A stretch of 64,000 nt of DNA from Streptomyces sp. NBC_01275 (GTDB taxonomy: Bacteria; Actinomycetota; Actinomycetes; Streptomycetales; Streptomycetaceae). A program made the position numbers and the translations under genes. The notes below the pieces were generated by a model. That model was given only the letters and a program-made list of their open reading frames with translations, searched no databases and was not told the origin of the DNA. The stretch is taken from positions 4,030,001-4,094,000 of the forward strand of contig NZ_JAPEOZ010000001.1 in the NCBI RefSeq assembly GCF_026340655.1, given 5' to 3'. The first letter of the stretch is position 1; each line of letters begins with the position of its first letter. Shown here in pieces: positions 35,704-45,423 of the stretch.

Positions 35704-37017
35704 ATGCAGCCGCAGCCCGTGCGCACCGCCCCGGAACCCCTCCGCCGTCGGATACGCCCGCGCCGCGCCGCCGTTCTCGTCTCCGTCACCGCCCTGACGT
35801 TCGCGGTCAGCACCTCGGCCGGATCGGGACGCCTGGTCCCCGCCTCCGGCCCGACGGCGGCCGGGGCGGGACCGATCTCCCTGGCCCGTTCCTCCGCCCT
35901 CGCCCCCTGCATGATCAACGGCGATACGGCGGTCCAGATGTCCGAGGGCGTGCCGACGTCCGGCGGCTACTCCCGCTCCACCGGCGCCGTCCGCGCCCTC
36001 ACCCTGATGGTCGACTTCCCGGACGCGCCGGGCCGGGGCAGCGCGCTGGAGCGCTACCGGGAGTTCTTCCCGCAGACCCGGGAGTGGTTCCGCACCGCCT
36101 CCTACGGCCGTCTCGACTACCGCGCCGAGACCCCGATCCGCCGCTGGCTGCGCATGCCCAAGGCGTTCCGGGACTACGGCATAGAGCGCGGCGCCCCCTT
36201 CGACCCCGGCTACCGCGATCTCGTCCAGGACATCGTGGCCGCCGCCGACCCGAGGGTGGACTTCCGCTCGTACGACCTCCTGAACGTGCTGGTGACGCCG
36301 AACGCCGGGCCTTCCGCGCTGGACACGGTCCTGTCGGTGACGTTCGCCGGGAACACCGAGGCCCCGGTCGCCGACGGGGTGACCGTGGCGAACGCGTCCT
36401 TCGTCTACTCCCGGCAGGACGACGGCTCCGGCTCCTACGACCGCACCGGCTACCGCGTCCTGCCCCACGAGAACGGGCACGTCTTCGGCCTGCCCGACCT
36501 CTACACCCAGGAGGGCGGGGGCGCGGTCGGCCACTGGGACATCATGAGCGAGGACTGGGGGGCCAACAACGACCTGCTGGGCTGGCACAAGTGGAAGCTG
36601 GGCTGGCTGGACGCGTCGCAGATCGCCTGCGCGGCGCGCCCCGGCACGACCGAGTACACCCTCACCCCGCTCGCGCGCGCGGGCGGCCCGAAACTGGTCT
36701 TCGTACCCCTCGGCGGCCGCACCGGGTACGCGGTCGAGCTGCGCACCCGCGGCGGCAACGACGAGACGGTGTGCCGTCCCGGAGTCCTCGTCTACAAGGT
36801 CGACGCGGACGTCGACACCGGCATGGGCCCGGTGACGGTGTACGACTCCCACCGGGACAGCGGGGGCTGCACCCGCAGCCCGAACGTCCACGCGGAGCTC
36901 TCCGACGCGCCGTTCTCCCCCGGCGAGACCTTCAAGGACCCCCGGCACGGCATCCGCATAGCGGTGACGGGAGCGAACCTGAAGGGCGACTACCTGGTGC
37001 GGGTGACACGGCGTTAG
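35704..37017 (+). CDS. Secreted M6-family zinc metalloprotease
   Basis: The 437-residue protein has a basic N-terminus and hydrophobic signal (AAVLVSVTALTFAVSTSAGS, about residues 28-47). The M6 domain holds the zinc motif in LPHENGHVFGLPDLY (His, Glu and His near residues 254-258) and a downstream MSEDWGANND. It relates to immune-inhibitor-A-type proteases, which act on extracellular proteins. ATG 35704 has AAAGG 7 bases upstream. It follows the divergent TetR gene. The physiological substrate is unknown. Confidence 0.85.
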   Translation: MQPQPVRTAPEPLRRRIRPRRAAVLVSVTALTFAVSTSAGSGRLVPASGPTAAGAGPISLARSSALAPCMINGDTAVQMSEGVPTSGGYSRSTGAVRALTLMVDFPDAPGRGSALERYREFFPQTREWFRTASYGRLDYRAETPIRRWLRMPKAFRDYGIERGAPFDPGYRDLVQDIVAAADPRVDFRSYDLLNVLVTPNAGPSALDTVLSVTFAGNTEAPVADGVTVANASFVYSRQDDGSGSYDRTGYRVLPHENGHVFGLPDLYTQEGGGAVGHWDIMSEDWGANNDLLGWHKWKLGWLDASQIACAARPGTTEYTLTPLARAGGPKLVFVPLGGRTGYAVELRTRGGNDETVCRPGVLVYKVDADVDTGMGPVTVYDSHRDSGGCTRSPNVHAELSDAPFSPGETFKDPRHGIRIAVTGANLKGDYLVRVTRR

Positions 37018-37048
37018 CCCCGGTCCACGGGGATACGGTGTCCCCGAG

Positions 37049-38719
37049 ATGTCCACACCTCCCCACTCCCCCGCCGCTCCCCCCGCCGCTTCCCCGGTCG
37101 GCGCCGCCGCCGTGCCGCCGCCCGAGGCCGTCGCCCCGCTGGTGCGCGGCGTCGCCGTGCTGCGCCGGCTCACCGAGGCGAACGGCGTGCTCAGCCTCAG
37201 CGCCCTGGAACGCGCCACCGGCCTGGCCCGCTCGACCGTCGACCGGGTCGTCGGCACCCTCGTCCGCATGGGGTACGTCCGTCTCGACGGCCGGGACGCG
37301 ATCCTCACCCCCCGGGTGATGGAACTGGGCAACGCCTACCTGGCCGCCCTGCGGCTGCCCGCCCTGCTGGACTCGCGGGCGGACGCCCTCGCCGACGAAC
37401 TGGACGAGTCGGTCTCCCTCGCGGTCGCCGACGGCGACGCCGTCCGCTTCATCCACCAGGCGACCCGGCGTCGCGCGATGTCCCTGAGCTTCCGCATCGG
37501 CGACCTCCTGCCGGCCGAACGCACCGCGCCGGGCCCGCTGTTCGCGACCGAGTGGACGGACGCGGACTGGTCGCGCTGGCACGATCGCCGGGCGACGGAC
37601 CCCCAGAACCGGGCCTTCACCGCCGTACCCCCCGCCTCTCGCATTTCACCGGACGAGGACCCGGGCAAGGACCCGGACGAGGACTTCGTGCGGCGGGCCG
37701 GGCGGGCGGGGGCGGACGGCTGGGCCCTGGACGACCAGCTGATCGAGCCGGGCCTGGTGGCGCTCTCGGCACCCGTACGGGATCCGCGCGCCGGACGGAT
37801 CGCCTGCGTCGTGAACATCGTGAGCCACACGAGCCGGCACACCGCGCCGCAGTTGCACGACGCCCTCCTGCCCCGCCTGCGGACGGCGGTCGCGACGATG
37901 GAGGCGGACCTGCGCCAGGCCCCGCCCGCGCAGCCCGGCCCGCCTCCCGCGGGCCTCGCCCTGTGGACGGGCGCGTCGAAGCAGGAACTGGGCCGCGAGT
38001 TCATCGAGTCCCTCGCGCGCGGACTGACGGTCCTGACGGCGTTCGGCGAGGGACGGGCCGCGCTGACCCTGGCGGAGACGGCCAAAACGACGGGCCTGGC
38101 CCGGGCGACGGCCCGCCGCGCTCTGATCACCTACGAGCACCTGGGCCTCGTGACCCAGACCCCCGACCGAAGGTTCGCCCTCACCCCCCAGGTCCTCTCC
38201 CTGGGCTTCCCGCCCCTCTCCCGTACGTCCCTCCCCCGCATCGCGGCCCCCCACCTGACGGCGCTGGCGGAACGCGTCCACGAGTCGACCTCGCTGGCCG
38301 TCCTCACCGAACGGGGGGACGAGATCCAGTACACGGCCCGGGCGACCGCCCCGCACGTCATGAGCGTGGACATCACCGTGGGCACACGCCGACCGGCCGG
38401 CCCGACGGCCCTGGGCCAGGTCCTGCTGGCCGGTGCGTCTTCCGGCGCCTCTTCCGGCGGTGCTTCCGCCCGTGCTTCTTCCGGCCATGGTCACGCCCTG
38501 GTCGACGAGGAGCTGGAGCAGGGGCTGCGGTCGATCGCGGTCCCCGTCCGCGACCGCACGGGCCGGGTGGTCGCCGCCCTCGACGCGGCGACCCACGTCG
38601 CCCGGCGCACCCGGGAGGAGTGCGAACAGGACATCCTTCCCGAGCTCCTCACCACCGCGGCCCACATCGAGTCCGATCTCCACGTGGCCGCGCGCTTCAC
38701 CCGGGTCCCGTTGAGCTGA
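37049..38719 (+). CDS. Double IclR-type transcriptional regulator
   Basis: The 556-residue protein contains two IclR modules in a row. Module 1 (about residues 28-300) has VRGVAVLRRLTEANGVLSLSALERATGLARSTVDRVVGTLVRMGYV and an effector domain. Module 2 (about 310-550) repeats it (LARGLTVLTAFGEGRAALTLAETAKTTGLARATARRALITYEHLGLV). In module 2 the part of the effector domain after GQVLLA, about 30 residues in normal IclR proteins, is replaced by GASSGASSGGASARASSG. Tandem IclR proteins of about 550 residues occur in Streptomyces and often control aromatic-acid catabolism. The target is unknown. It starts 31 bp after the protease gene. Confidence 0.82.
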   Translation: MSTPPHSPAAPPAASPVGAAAVPPPEAVAPLVRGVAVLRRLTEANGVLSLSALERATGLARSTVDRVVGTLVRMGYVRLDGRDAILTPRVMELGNAYLAALRLPALLDSRADALADELDESVSLAVADGDAVRFIHQATRRRAMSLSFRIGDLLPAERTAPGPLFATEWTDADWSRWHDRRATDPQNRAFTAVPPASRISPDEDPGKDPDEDFVRRAGRAGADGWALDDQLIEPGLVALSAPVRDPRAGRIACVVNIVSHTSRHTAPQLHDALLPRLRTAVATMEADLRQAPPAQPGPPPAGLALWTGASKQELGREFIESLARGLTVLTAFGEGRAALTLAETAKTTGLARATARRALITYEHLGLVTQTPDRRFALTPQVLSLGFPPLSRTSLPRIAAPHLTALAERVHESTSLAVLTERGDEIQYTARATAPHVMSVDITVGTRRPAGPTALGQVLLAGASSGASSGGASARASSGHGHALVDEELEQGLRSIAVPVRDRTGRVVAALDAATHVARRTREECEQDILPELLTTAAHIESDLHVAARFTRVPLS

Positions 38720-38735
38720 TTCCCGGTCCGGACGA

Positions 38736-38800
38736 GGCAGGCAGACAGGAAGTCAGGCAGACAGGCAGACAGGAAGGAAGGAAGGAAGGAAGGAAGGAAA
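38736..38800. repeat. GGCAGACA and GGAA microsatellite
   Basis: Short GGCAGACA-type units grade into eight or so GGAA units. The array lies between the convergent IclR and StrR-type genes. Confidence 0.85.
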
Positions 38801-38846
38801 AGCCGGAACAGGAAAGGCCGGAAGGGGGAAGAACCCTGCGCGGAAT

Positions 38847-40013
38847 TCACGCGCTGAGCGATCCGTCGTCCTCGCCCAGGTCGTGCATCTCCTCGACCTG
38901 CTGCACCAGATCTTCGGCAAGCCATCGCCACATCCCGGCGTATCCCTGAGCGAGCCGCGCCACGGACTCCTTGCAGTGCGCGGGCACCGCCTCGGCGACC
39001 TTCCGCCGGTCCCGGGTGATCAGTGCGCAGACGTCGAGCAGGCGCAGGAGGGAGCGCCCCGAGGCGTTGTGACGCAGCGAAGGATCGCGGGTCAGCATGC
39101 CGGTGATCTTCATGACGTCCTCCAGCGCCATGACCGGCGTCTTCTCATCGGCCAGAGCACGCCGCCGTGCGGCCGGCAGCCGGGTGATCGTGGCCCCGGT
39201 CGCGGGCGCCCGGACCGGAACCGCTTCCACCGCCGATGTGCGGCTCACGGCCTCCGTGGCCTGAGCCGCGCGACCCCGTACGCCGCTCGGCACCGGGCTC
39301 TCGCCGCGCTGGATCCGGTTGCGCACGTCCGCGACGGTCGCCGGGGCCAGACCCACCTCCGCCGCGATCTGCCGCAGGGAGAAGCCGGGATTGCTCCGGA
39401 TCAGCTCACCGGCCTGTTCCCGTCTGCGGGCGGAGTCGATGGGCCGGACCCGGCCGTCCCGTCCGACTCTGCGGTCGGACTGCGGCAGCGCCATCTCCTT
39501 GCGCAGCCGTGCGACCTTCTTCGGGGAGAGGCCGGCGACCGCCGCGACGGCCCGGTCGGACCACTGCGGATGCGAGGTGAAGATCCGCATCGCGGCGGCC
39601 GCCCGGTCGGTCGTGGACAGTGTCCGCCCGTGGGCGATGTTGGCTGCCACCGCAAGGAGCCGGGCGTCCTCCTGATCGCCGTCGAAGAACCGCGCCGCGA
39701 TGCGGTCCTCCCCCAGGAGCTCGACCACGCGCAACCGGTGGGCGCCGTCGATGACGGTCATGCTCGCGCGGTGCACAAGAATCGGCGGGAGCTCGTCTGC
39801 GGTCTCGGCCAGGACCCGAATGTGGTCGGCGTCCTCACCGTGTACCCGTGGGGAGAAACCGGTCCGGAGGCGTTCCACCGGGACCCGCTCGACAGGCAGT
39901 TCTTTGAGGATGGATTGCAGCTTTATCAAGTAATCTGAATCTGCTCGGTCCACGGCCATTCCCATCGCACGAAGCCAATCCGATTCACAAGGGGTGACTT
40001 CACTGCCATCCAT
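38847..40013 (-). CDS. StrR-type pathway-specific activator (ParB-like N-domain)
   Basis: The 388-residue protein is built like StrR, NovG, Bbr and Tei15*. It has a ParB/sulfiredoxin-like domain (PPILVHRASMTVIDGAHRLRVVELLGEDRIAARFFDGDQEDA), a DNA-binding helix-turn-helix (HPQWSDRAVAAVAGLSPKKVARLRKE), a second one (GFSLRQIAAEVGLAPATVADVRNRI) and a C-terminal domain (DPSLRHNASGRSLLRLLDV). Family members activate antibiotic clusters through GTTCGA-type palindromes; a matching site is at 45696-45724. ATG 40013 is chosen; it lies inside the end of a small upstream ORF, so translation may be coupled. Confidence 0.87.
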   Translation of the reverse strand: MDGSEVTPCESDWLRAMGMAVDRADSDYLIKLQSILKELPVERVPVERLRTGFSPRVHGEDADHIRVLAETADELPPILVHRASMTVIDGAHRLRVVELLGEDRIAARFFDGDQEDARLLAVAANIAHGRTLSTTDRAAAAMRIFTSHPQWSDRAVAAVAGLSPKKVARLRKEMALPQSDRRVGRDGRVRPIDSARRREQAGELIRSNPGFSLRQIAAEVGLAPATVADVRNRIQRGESPVPSGVRGRAAQATEAVSRTSAVEAVPVRAPATGATITRLPAARRRALADEKTPVMALEDVMKITGMLTRDPSLRHNASGRSLLRLLDVCALITRDRRKVAEAVPAHCKESVARLAQGYAGMWRWLAEDLVQQVEEMHDLGEDDGSLSA

Positions 40014-40179
40014 GGTCGTTCTCAGTGATCGAGAATGCATCCGAGTCGGCGGCCAGCAGCTGGACTTCCTGCGCCCGGGAGTCGGCGTGCTCGACCTGCA
40101 CGGCAAATCCGGTCGCCGTCACAAGAACACCGGCCAGGATCACGCCGCGAAAGACATTGCGCGGAATCAGGTAGGACAT
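40000..40179 (-). CDS. Small membrane-type or secreted peptide upstream of the StrR-type gene
   Basis: This 59-residue frame reads MSYLIPRNVFRGVILAGVLV followed by TATGFAVQVEHADSRAQEV and ends in SITENDHGWQ. It has one hydrophobic helix after two Arg, like a signal or anchor, and an acidic tail. ATG 40179 is preceded by AAAGGAGAAGGGG, a strong ribosome site. The last 14 bases overlap the start of the StrR-type gene, so the two are likely one transcript with coupled translation. Homology unknown. It could be an anchor peptide, a leader ORF that tunes the regulator, or a signal. Confidence 0.6.
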   Translation of the reverse strand: MSYLIPRNVFRGVILAGVLVTATGFAVQVEHADSRAQEVQLLAADSDAFSITENDHGWQ

Positions 40180-40281
40180 CGGATACCCCTTCTCCTTTGC
40201 TGGATCTCGCTGACAGGAATGAGATTGCCGTCAGCGCAGGGAGAAGAAAAGTAGGCAGGCGGGAGGTAAACCGGCCATGAC

Positions 40282-40611
40282 CTACTCTGTCCACCCCAGC
40301 CCTGGGGACGGACCTGCCTCGAGGTCAGGCCTGAACAAGGGGATCTCGGCACGGACCAGCTCCCAGGCCTGCAGCTCCGCCACGGCGGAGCTGGCATGCC
40401 CCCACAGAGAGAGGGCCGCCGTCTCGGCCTCCTTCAATGATTCGGCATGCACATAAAAGCCGATGATGGGGTGGGGCGCCATATCCGGGTGCACGCTCAC
40501 ATGTTCGAAGCCGTGCCGGCCGGCGCAGGACCGGGCAATGGACTTCGCGACCGAGGAAGGTACTACCGCATCGGGCCAACGCGGCCGGAGAGATACGTGG
40601 ACGAGAAACAT
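40282..40611 (-). CDS. Hypothetical protein, about 109 residues
   Basis: From ATG 40611, with AAGGACA 4 bases upstream, the protein reads MFLVHVSLRPRWPDAVVPSSV, then GFEHVSVHPDMAPHPIIGFYVHAESLKEAETAALSLWGHAS. The alternation of short beta strands and helices looks like a compact ferredoxin-like fold. No catalytic motif is seen. It lies between the StrR-type operon and the divergent LuxR gene. Function unknown. The upstream ATG at 40626 is an alternative start. Confidence 0.6.
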   Translation of the reverse strand: MFLVHVSLRPRWPDAVVPSSVAKSIARSCAGRHGFEHVSVHPDMAPHPIIGFYVHAESLKEAETAALSLWGHASSAVAELQAWELVRAEIPLFRPDLEAGPSPGLGWTE

Positions 40612-40830
40612 AGATGTCCTTGCCATCCGAATGCCTGGTGTTCGGACGATGTCATTCCGCAGCCGCCGAGCTGGTCCCGACCACCGTCTGCGTGTCCTGA
40701 GAGTACACAGGGTGGGCCAACTGGGCACATATGAAGCAACTCTGTTCAACTCCGGCAACCCCTTGCTTTGTTGCAGCTTGATCACATAAACTCAAGGGAA
40801 TGTCTTGAATACATGCACAGCGGGGGCGGC

Positions 40831-41859
40831 ATGGTTGACACAGAGGCAATACATCCGGGTTCCCTGGGCTCACTCGGCTTGGAGCCGGTCATCGAGTCCG
40901 TCTACATCGCGTTGCTGGACAGGACGCAGGGCGTAGCCGACATCTGCCGCCGCCTGGACCTGCCGGAACACGTCGTCCGCAACGCCCTCGACCGCCTCAG
41001 CGAGTTGGCCCTCGTGCGCGCGTCGGTCGGATCCCCGCATCGTCTGCACGCGGTCAGCCCGCACGTGGGCATGGAGTTCCTGATCGCCCAACAGCGCTCC
41101 GAACTCGCCAGACACCAGCAGAGGCTGGAAGCGGCGCAGGCCGCAGCGGCCAAGTTCATCCTGGACTACGACGGACGTCAGCCTCCCGGCGCCGACGGGG
41201 CCGAGGGCAAATACCTCGTAGGGCTGGACGCGATCCGGGACCATCTGAGAGTCCTCAACGACCAAGTGGCCGAAGAACTCCTCACCTTCGCGCCCGGCGG
41301 CCCGCAGAAGCGGGAGAACATGCAGGCGTCCCGGCCGCTCAACCAGCAACTGCTCAGACGTGGCGTACGGATGCGCACGGTCTACCTGAACAGCATTCGC
41401 ACCGACCGGCCGACCATGGAACACGCACGCTGGCTGACCGCACAGGGATGCGAGGTCCGCACCGTCCCGTCACTGCCGAACCGAATGATCATCTACGACC
41501 GTAAACTCGCGATGATCGCCTCCAACGCCGCGGACACCGCCGCCGGAGCCGTCCAGGTGAGCTCACCGGGTACCGTCACGGCGCTGCACAGTCTGTTCGA
41601 GAGCGTGTGGCAGTCCGCGGAACAGCTCGAGGCGCCGGTGCAGCCGGCCCCGGGAGAGCTGACCGCTCAACAGGCCGAGGCGCTCCGGCTTCTGGCGCTC
41701 GGTCACACCGACGAGGCCATCGCCACGCGCCTGGCAGTGTCACCGCGCACCGCCCGCCGCATCACGTCCAGCCTCATGACCCACCTCGGCGCGCGCAGCC
41801 GTTTCCAGGCAGGCGTGCTCGCCATACAGCAGGGATTCCTCCCTTCTCTCTCCGAGTGA
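40831..41859 (+). CDS. LuxR-type HTH regulator with TrmB-like N-terminal half
   Basis: The 342-residue protein has an N-terminal winged-helix-like segment (ESVYIALLDRTQGVADICRRLDLPEHVVRNALDRLSELALVRA) and a coiled region (AQQRSELARHQQRLEAAQAAAAKF). A middle domain follows, with YLVGLDAIRDHLRVLNDQVAEELLTFAPGG, resembling phospholipase-D-like TrmB sensors. It ends in a LuxR HTH (LTAQQAEALRLLALGHTDEAIATRLAVSPRTARRITSSLMTHLGARSRFQAGVLA). ATG 40831 is used; ATG 40813 is possible. It probably acts as a second cluster regulator. Confidence 0.82.
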   Translation: MVDTEAIHPGSLGSLGLEPVIESVYIALLDRTQGVADICRRLDLPEHVVRNALDRLSELALVRASVGSPHRLHAVSPHVGMEFLIAQQRSELARHQQRLEAAQAAAAKFILDYDGRQPPGADGAEGKYLVGLDAIRDHLRVLNDQVAEELLTFAPGGPQKRENMQASRPLNQQLLRRGVRMRTVYLNSIRTDRPTMEHARWLTAQGCEVRTVPSLPNRMIIYDRKLAMIASNAADTAAGAVQVSSPGTVTALHSLFESVWQSAEQLEAPVQPAPGELTAQQAEALRLLALGHTDEAIATRLAVSPRTARRITSSLMTHLGARSRFQAGVLAIQQGFLPSLSE

Positions 41860-42288
41860 CGCCCCGAGGGAAGCCCGAGTGACTCCCCGGGAGACTCCCC
41901 GAGGGACGCCCGAGAAGACGGCGTAGCGCCTCTTCCCGCCGGGTCCGGCCGGAGCACGCTGCCGCCTGACCGCCAGGTCCGGGGACAGCACGCTGCCGCC
42001 TGCTGTCCAAGTGGTTCCGGAATTCGCTTGAACAGCGGGGTCGATGTGCAACCATCCCTGCCGGCAGGCACGTTGACACTCCCGGTCGCTCATGGTCTCG
42101 TGGCGCACATCACCGAGATCTCCGTAGAAGACCTTTCCGAATTAGGCGATGGAGCAGATTCGGCGCCGCCTCAGGGTTGGTTGTTCGCCGCGACGCCTGC
42201 TCTTTCTCCGCCGAAGCAGGAGTGGGGACTTCCCTCTTCTCCGACGCTTGCGGACCGCCGCCTTGAGTATCGTGTGGAGTCGAACCAG
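41860..42288. other. Upstream region of the A-T-C NRPS, coding status uncertain
   Basis: 41860-42027 has CCCGAG(T/G)GAC-type repeats and no gene. From TTG 42028 a frame runs in phase into the NRPS and contains [16 protein letters not shown], acidic and leader-like, then a Pro/Ser-rich linker. It may be an N-terminal extension of the NRPS or leader DNA. Many codons here end in T, unlike the surrounding genes. Confidence 0.4.
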
Positions 42289-45200
42289 ATGCGTGATTCG
42301 CTTTCCCTTCACGGGCGGTTTCATGAGCAGGTCGGGCGTACTCCGGATGCGGTGGCGGTGCGTTCCGCGGGGCGTGAGCTGACCTATCGGGCGCTGGACC
42401 GGCGGTCCGATGCGCTGGCGGGTGTCCTCATCGGCCTGGGGGTGGGCCCGGAGGCGCCGGTCGCGGTGCTGACCGACCGCAGTGTGGACGTCACGACGGC
42501 GTTCCTGGGCGTCCTCAAGGCCGGCGGCTGCTACGTGCCCCTGCACACCGGGTTCCCGGCCGAGCGGATGGAACGGATCATCCGTCAGACGGGCGCACAG
42601 GTCCTGCTGACCGATGCGGTGTCGGCCGCCCAGGGGCTTCCCGAGGGCGATTTCACCGTGGTGCGGGTGGACGAGCCGGTACGCGCCGGCGCAGCGCCCG
42701 GGCCGGCCGGAGTGGTGTGCGCGCCGGACCGGTTGGCGTATGTGATGTTCACCTCCGGCTCCACCGGGGAGCCCAAGGGCGTCGCCGTCAGCCACCGCAA
42801 CGTGCTGGATCTGGTCGACGACTCACTGTTCGACACCGGGCATCACGACCGGGTCCTGATGATCGCCCCGTATGCGTTCGACGCTTCGCTGCACGGCCTG
42901 TGGATGCCTCTGCTGCGCGGCGCCACCTCGGTCATCGCCGCCGCTGACGACGTGTCCGCGCCCCGGCTGCGAGAGCTGTTCGACACGGAGGAGATCACCA
43001 GTGTGGAGATGACCGCCGGTCTGCTGCGGACCATCGCCGAGGGCGCTCCGGAGACCTTCCACGGGCTGCGCGAAGTGTCCACCGGCGGCGACGTCATCTC
43101 CCCGGTCGCGGTGCGGCGGATCCTCCAGGCCTGCCCCGGCACGGTGGTGCGCGCCACGTACGGGCCCACCGAGACCACGCTGTTCGCCACCCAGCACGCC
43201 TACACCGACGCCGCCCAGGTCGCCGACCGGGTCCCCATGGGCCGTCCGCTGGACGACATGCGCGCCTACGTCCTGGACGGGCAGCTGGCCCCGGTCCCCG
43301 TCGGCGGCCCGGGCGAGCTGTACATCGCCGGGGCCGGCCTGAGCCGCGGCTATCTGCACCGCCCGGGTCTCACCGCCGAACGCTTCGTCGCCGACCCCCA
43401 CGGGCCGGCCGGCAGCCGCATGTACCGCACCGGCGACATCGCGTGCCGGAACCCGGACGGCATGCTCGAGTTCCTCGGCCGCGCCGACGACCAGGTCAAG
43501 ATCCGCGGCTTCCGCGTCGAGCCGGGCGAGATCGAAGCCGTCCTGTCGACGTTCCCGGGGCTCGCCCAGGTCGTGGTCACGGCCCGGGAGGCAGACGGCG
43601 ACAAGCGCCTGGTGGCCTACGTCGTCGGCGACAGGGCCGTCGACGTCGGCGCGCTGCGCGAGCACGCCGCGGCCGCCCTGCCCGAGTACATGCTCCCTGC
43701 CGCTTTCGTGACCCTGGACGCCTTCCCCCTCACCCCGAACGGGAAGGTCGACTACCGGGCCCTGCCCGCACCGGAGTTCACCGCGACCGCCGCCTACCGC
43801 GCCCCGCGCACCCCGGACGAGGAGACGCTCTGTGCTCTCTTCGCGCAGGTCCTCGGCGTCGAGCGGGTCGGCATGGACGACGACTTCTTCGACCTCGGCG
43901 GCCACTCCCTCCTCGCCACCCAGCTGATCGGCGAGCTGCGGACCGCCTTCGACGCGGACGTGTCCATCCGGCTGCTGTTCGGCGCCCCGACGGTCGCCGC
44001 GCTGCTTCCGCTGCTCCGGGCGCAGGATCCGAAGGCCCGCCGCCCGGTGCTCGCCCGGAGCGGGCGCCCCGCCCGCGTCCCGCTGTCCGCCGCCCAGCAC
44101 CGGATGTGGTTCCTGGAACAGTGGGACGGCCCTTCCCCCCTGTACAACCTGCCCGTCGTCCTGCGGCTGAGCGGCGACCTGGACCGGGACGCGCTCCAGG
44201 AGGCGGTCCGGGACGTGATCGTCCGGCACGAGAGCCTGCGCACCGTGGTGGGGGAGGCGGCCGGCGAGCCGTACCAGGTGGTGCTCGACCCGGCCGACCT
44301 GCACCTCGTCCTGCCCGTCAAAGCCCTGGACGAGGCGGAGCTCGACGCCGCGGTACGGGAGGCCGGCGGCCGGCCGTTCCGTCTGAAGGCCGACCCGCCC
44401 CTGCGTGCAGAGTTGTTCGTCCTGAACGAGCGCGAGCACGAGCACGTGCTGGTGCTGACGCTGCACCACATCGCCTCGGACGGATGGTCCAAGGCGCCGC
44501 TCAGCCGTGATCTGGCCACCGCCTACACGGCCCGGCGGGCCGGCCGGGCCCCGGCGTGGTCCGAGCTTCCCGTGCAGTACGCGGACTACACGCTGTGGCA
44601 GCACACGCTCCTCGGCGACCCCGGCTCCCCCGACAGCCTCGCCGGGCGTCAGCTCGCGTACTGGAAGGACGCCCTGGACGGTGCACCGGACGAGCTGGCC
44701 CTGCCCTTCGACCGGCCGCGCCCCGCGGACAGCGCCCACCGGGGCGAGGCCCTCCCGCTGCGGCTCGACGCCGAACTGCTCGCCTCCGTAGTCGAGTTGG
44801 CGCGACAGCAGGACGCCACGCCCTTCATGGTGCTGCAGGCCGGACTCGCGATGCTGCTGCACCAGCTCGGCGCGGGAGCGGACATCCCCCTGGGCAGCGT
44901 GGTGGCCGGGCGCGGCGACACGGCGCTCGACGACCTGGTCGGCTTCTTCGTGAACACCGTCGTCCTGCGCACCGACCTGTCAGGAGACCCCTCCTTCACC
45001 GAGCTGCTCGCCCGGGTGCGGGAGACCGCCCTGGGCGCGTACTCCCACCAGGACGTGCCCTTCGAGCAGGTCGTAGGGGCCGTCAACCCGGCCCGTTCGC
45101 TGTCCCGGCACCCGCTCTTCCAGGTCATGCTCGTCCTGCAGAACGTCACCGGCTACGAGTTCGCGATGCCCGGCCTCGACGTCTCGGTCGTCGAGGAGGC

Positions 45201-45423
45201 CACGTCGACCTCGAAATTCGACCTGCTCTTCAGCATCACCGAGCAGTACGACGAACAGCGTCGCCCCGTCGGCGTCACCGGCTACGTCGAGTACGACACC
45301 GCCCTGTTCGACGCGTCGACGGTCGAGGGGATCCGTGACCGCTTCGCCACGCTGCTCACGAAGGTCGTGGCCGACCCGGGGCAGCGGGTCTCCGCGCCCT
45401 TTCTCCTCACCCCGGTGAGCTGA
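42289..45423 (+). CDS. Nonribosomal peptide synthetase, one module A-T-C
   Basis: The 1044-residue protein has an adenylation domain (residues 1 to about 510; [18 protein letters not shown] near 155, [27 protein letters not shown]). A carrier domain has its pantetheine Ser in [13 protein letters not shown] (near 539). A condensation domain has the active-site motif [11 protein letters not shown] (near 727). The A-domain pocket, read by eye against GrsA, is roughly D-A-H-E-S-G-T-L-F-K; four pocket positions besides Lys match what I remember for Dpg-type codes. With C at the end, this protein should donate its residue to the one on the separate A-T protein. No epimerase or thioesterase domain is present. 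ATG 42289 sits right before the A domain, with GTGGAG upstream. Confidence 0.9.
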   Translation: MRDSLSLHGRFHEQVGRTPDAVAVRSAGRELTYRALDRRSDALAGVLIGLGVGPEAPVAVLTDRSVDVTTAFLGVLKAGGCYVPLHTGFPAERMERIIRQTGAQVLLTDAVSAAQGLPEGDFTVVRVDEPVRAGAAPGPAGVVCAPDRLAYVMFTSGSTGEPKGVAVSHRNVLDLVDDSLFDTGHHDRVLMIAPYAFDASLHGLWMPLLRGATSVIAAADDVSAPRLRELFDTEEITSVEMTAGLLRTIAEGAPETFHGLREVSTGGDVISPVAVRRILQACPGTVVRATYGPTETTLFATQHAYTDAAQVADRVPMGRPLDDMRAYVLDGQLAPVPVGGPGELYIAGAGLSRGYLHRPGLTAERFVADPHGPAGSRMYRTGDIACRNPDGMLEFLGRADDQVKIRGFRVEPGEIEAVLSTFPGLAQVVVTAREADGDKRLVAYVVGDRAVDVGALREHAAAALPEYMLPAAFVTLDAFPLTPNGKVDYRALPAPEFTATAAYRAPRTPDEETLCALFAQVLGVERVGMDDDFFDLGGHSLLATQLIGELRTAFDADVSIRLLFGAPTVAALLPLLRAQDPKARRPVLARSGRPARVPLSAAQHRMWFLEQWDGPSPLYNLPVVLRLSGDLDRDALQEAVRDVIVRHESLRTVVGEAAGEPYQVVLDPADLHLVLPVKALDEAELDAAVREAGGRPFRLKADPPLRAELFVLNEREHEHVLVLTLHHIASDGWSKAPLSRDLATAYTARRAGRAPAWSELPVQYADYTLWQHTLLGDPGSPDSLAGRQLAYWKDALDGAPDELALPFDRPRPADSAHRGEALPLRLDAELLASVVELARQQDATPFMVLQAGLAMLLHQLGAGADIPLGSVVAGRGDTALDDLVGFFVNTVVLRTDLSGDPSFTELLARVRETALGAYSHQDVPFEQVVGAVNPARSLSRHPLFQVMLVLQNVTGYEFAMPGLDVSVVEEATSTSKFDLLFSITEQYDEQRRPVGVTGYVEYDTALFDASTVEGIRDRFATLLTKVVADPGQRVSAPFLLTPVS

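Noticed and set aside
42028..42288. A ribosomal peptide precursor ahead of the NRPS
   Set aside because: The leader-like segment has no core with Cys, Ser or Thr clusters, no stop before the A domain, and no modifying enzymes nearby.
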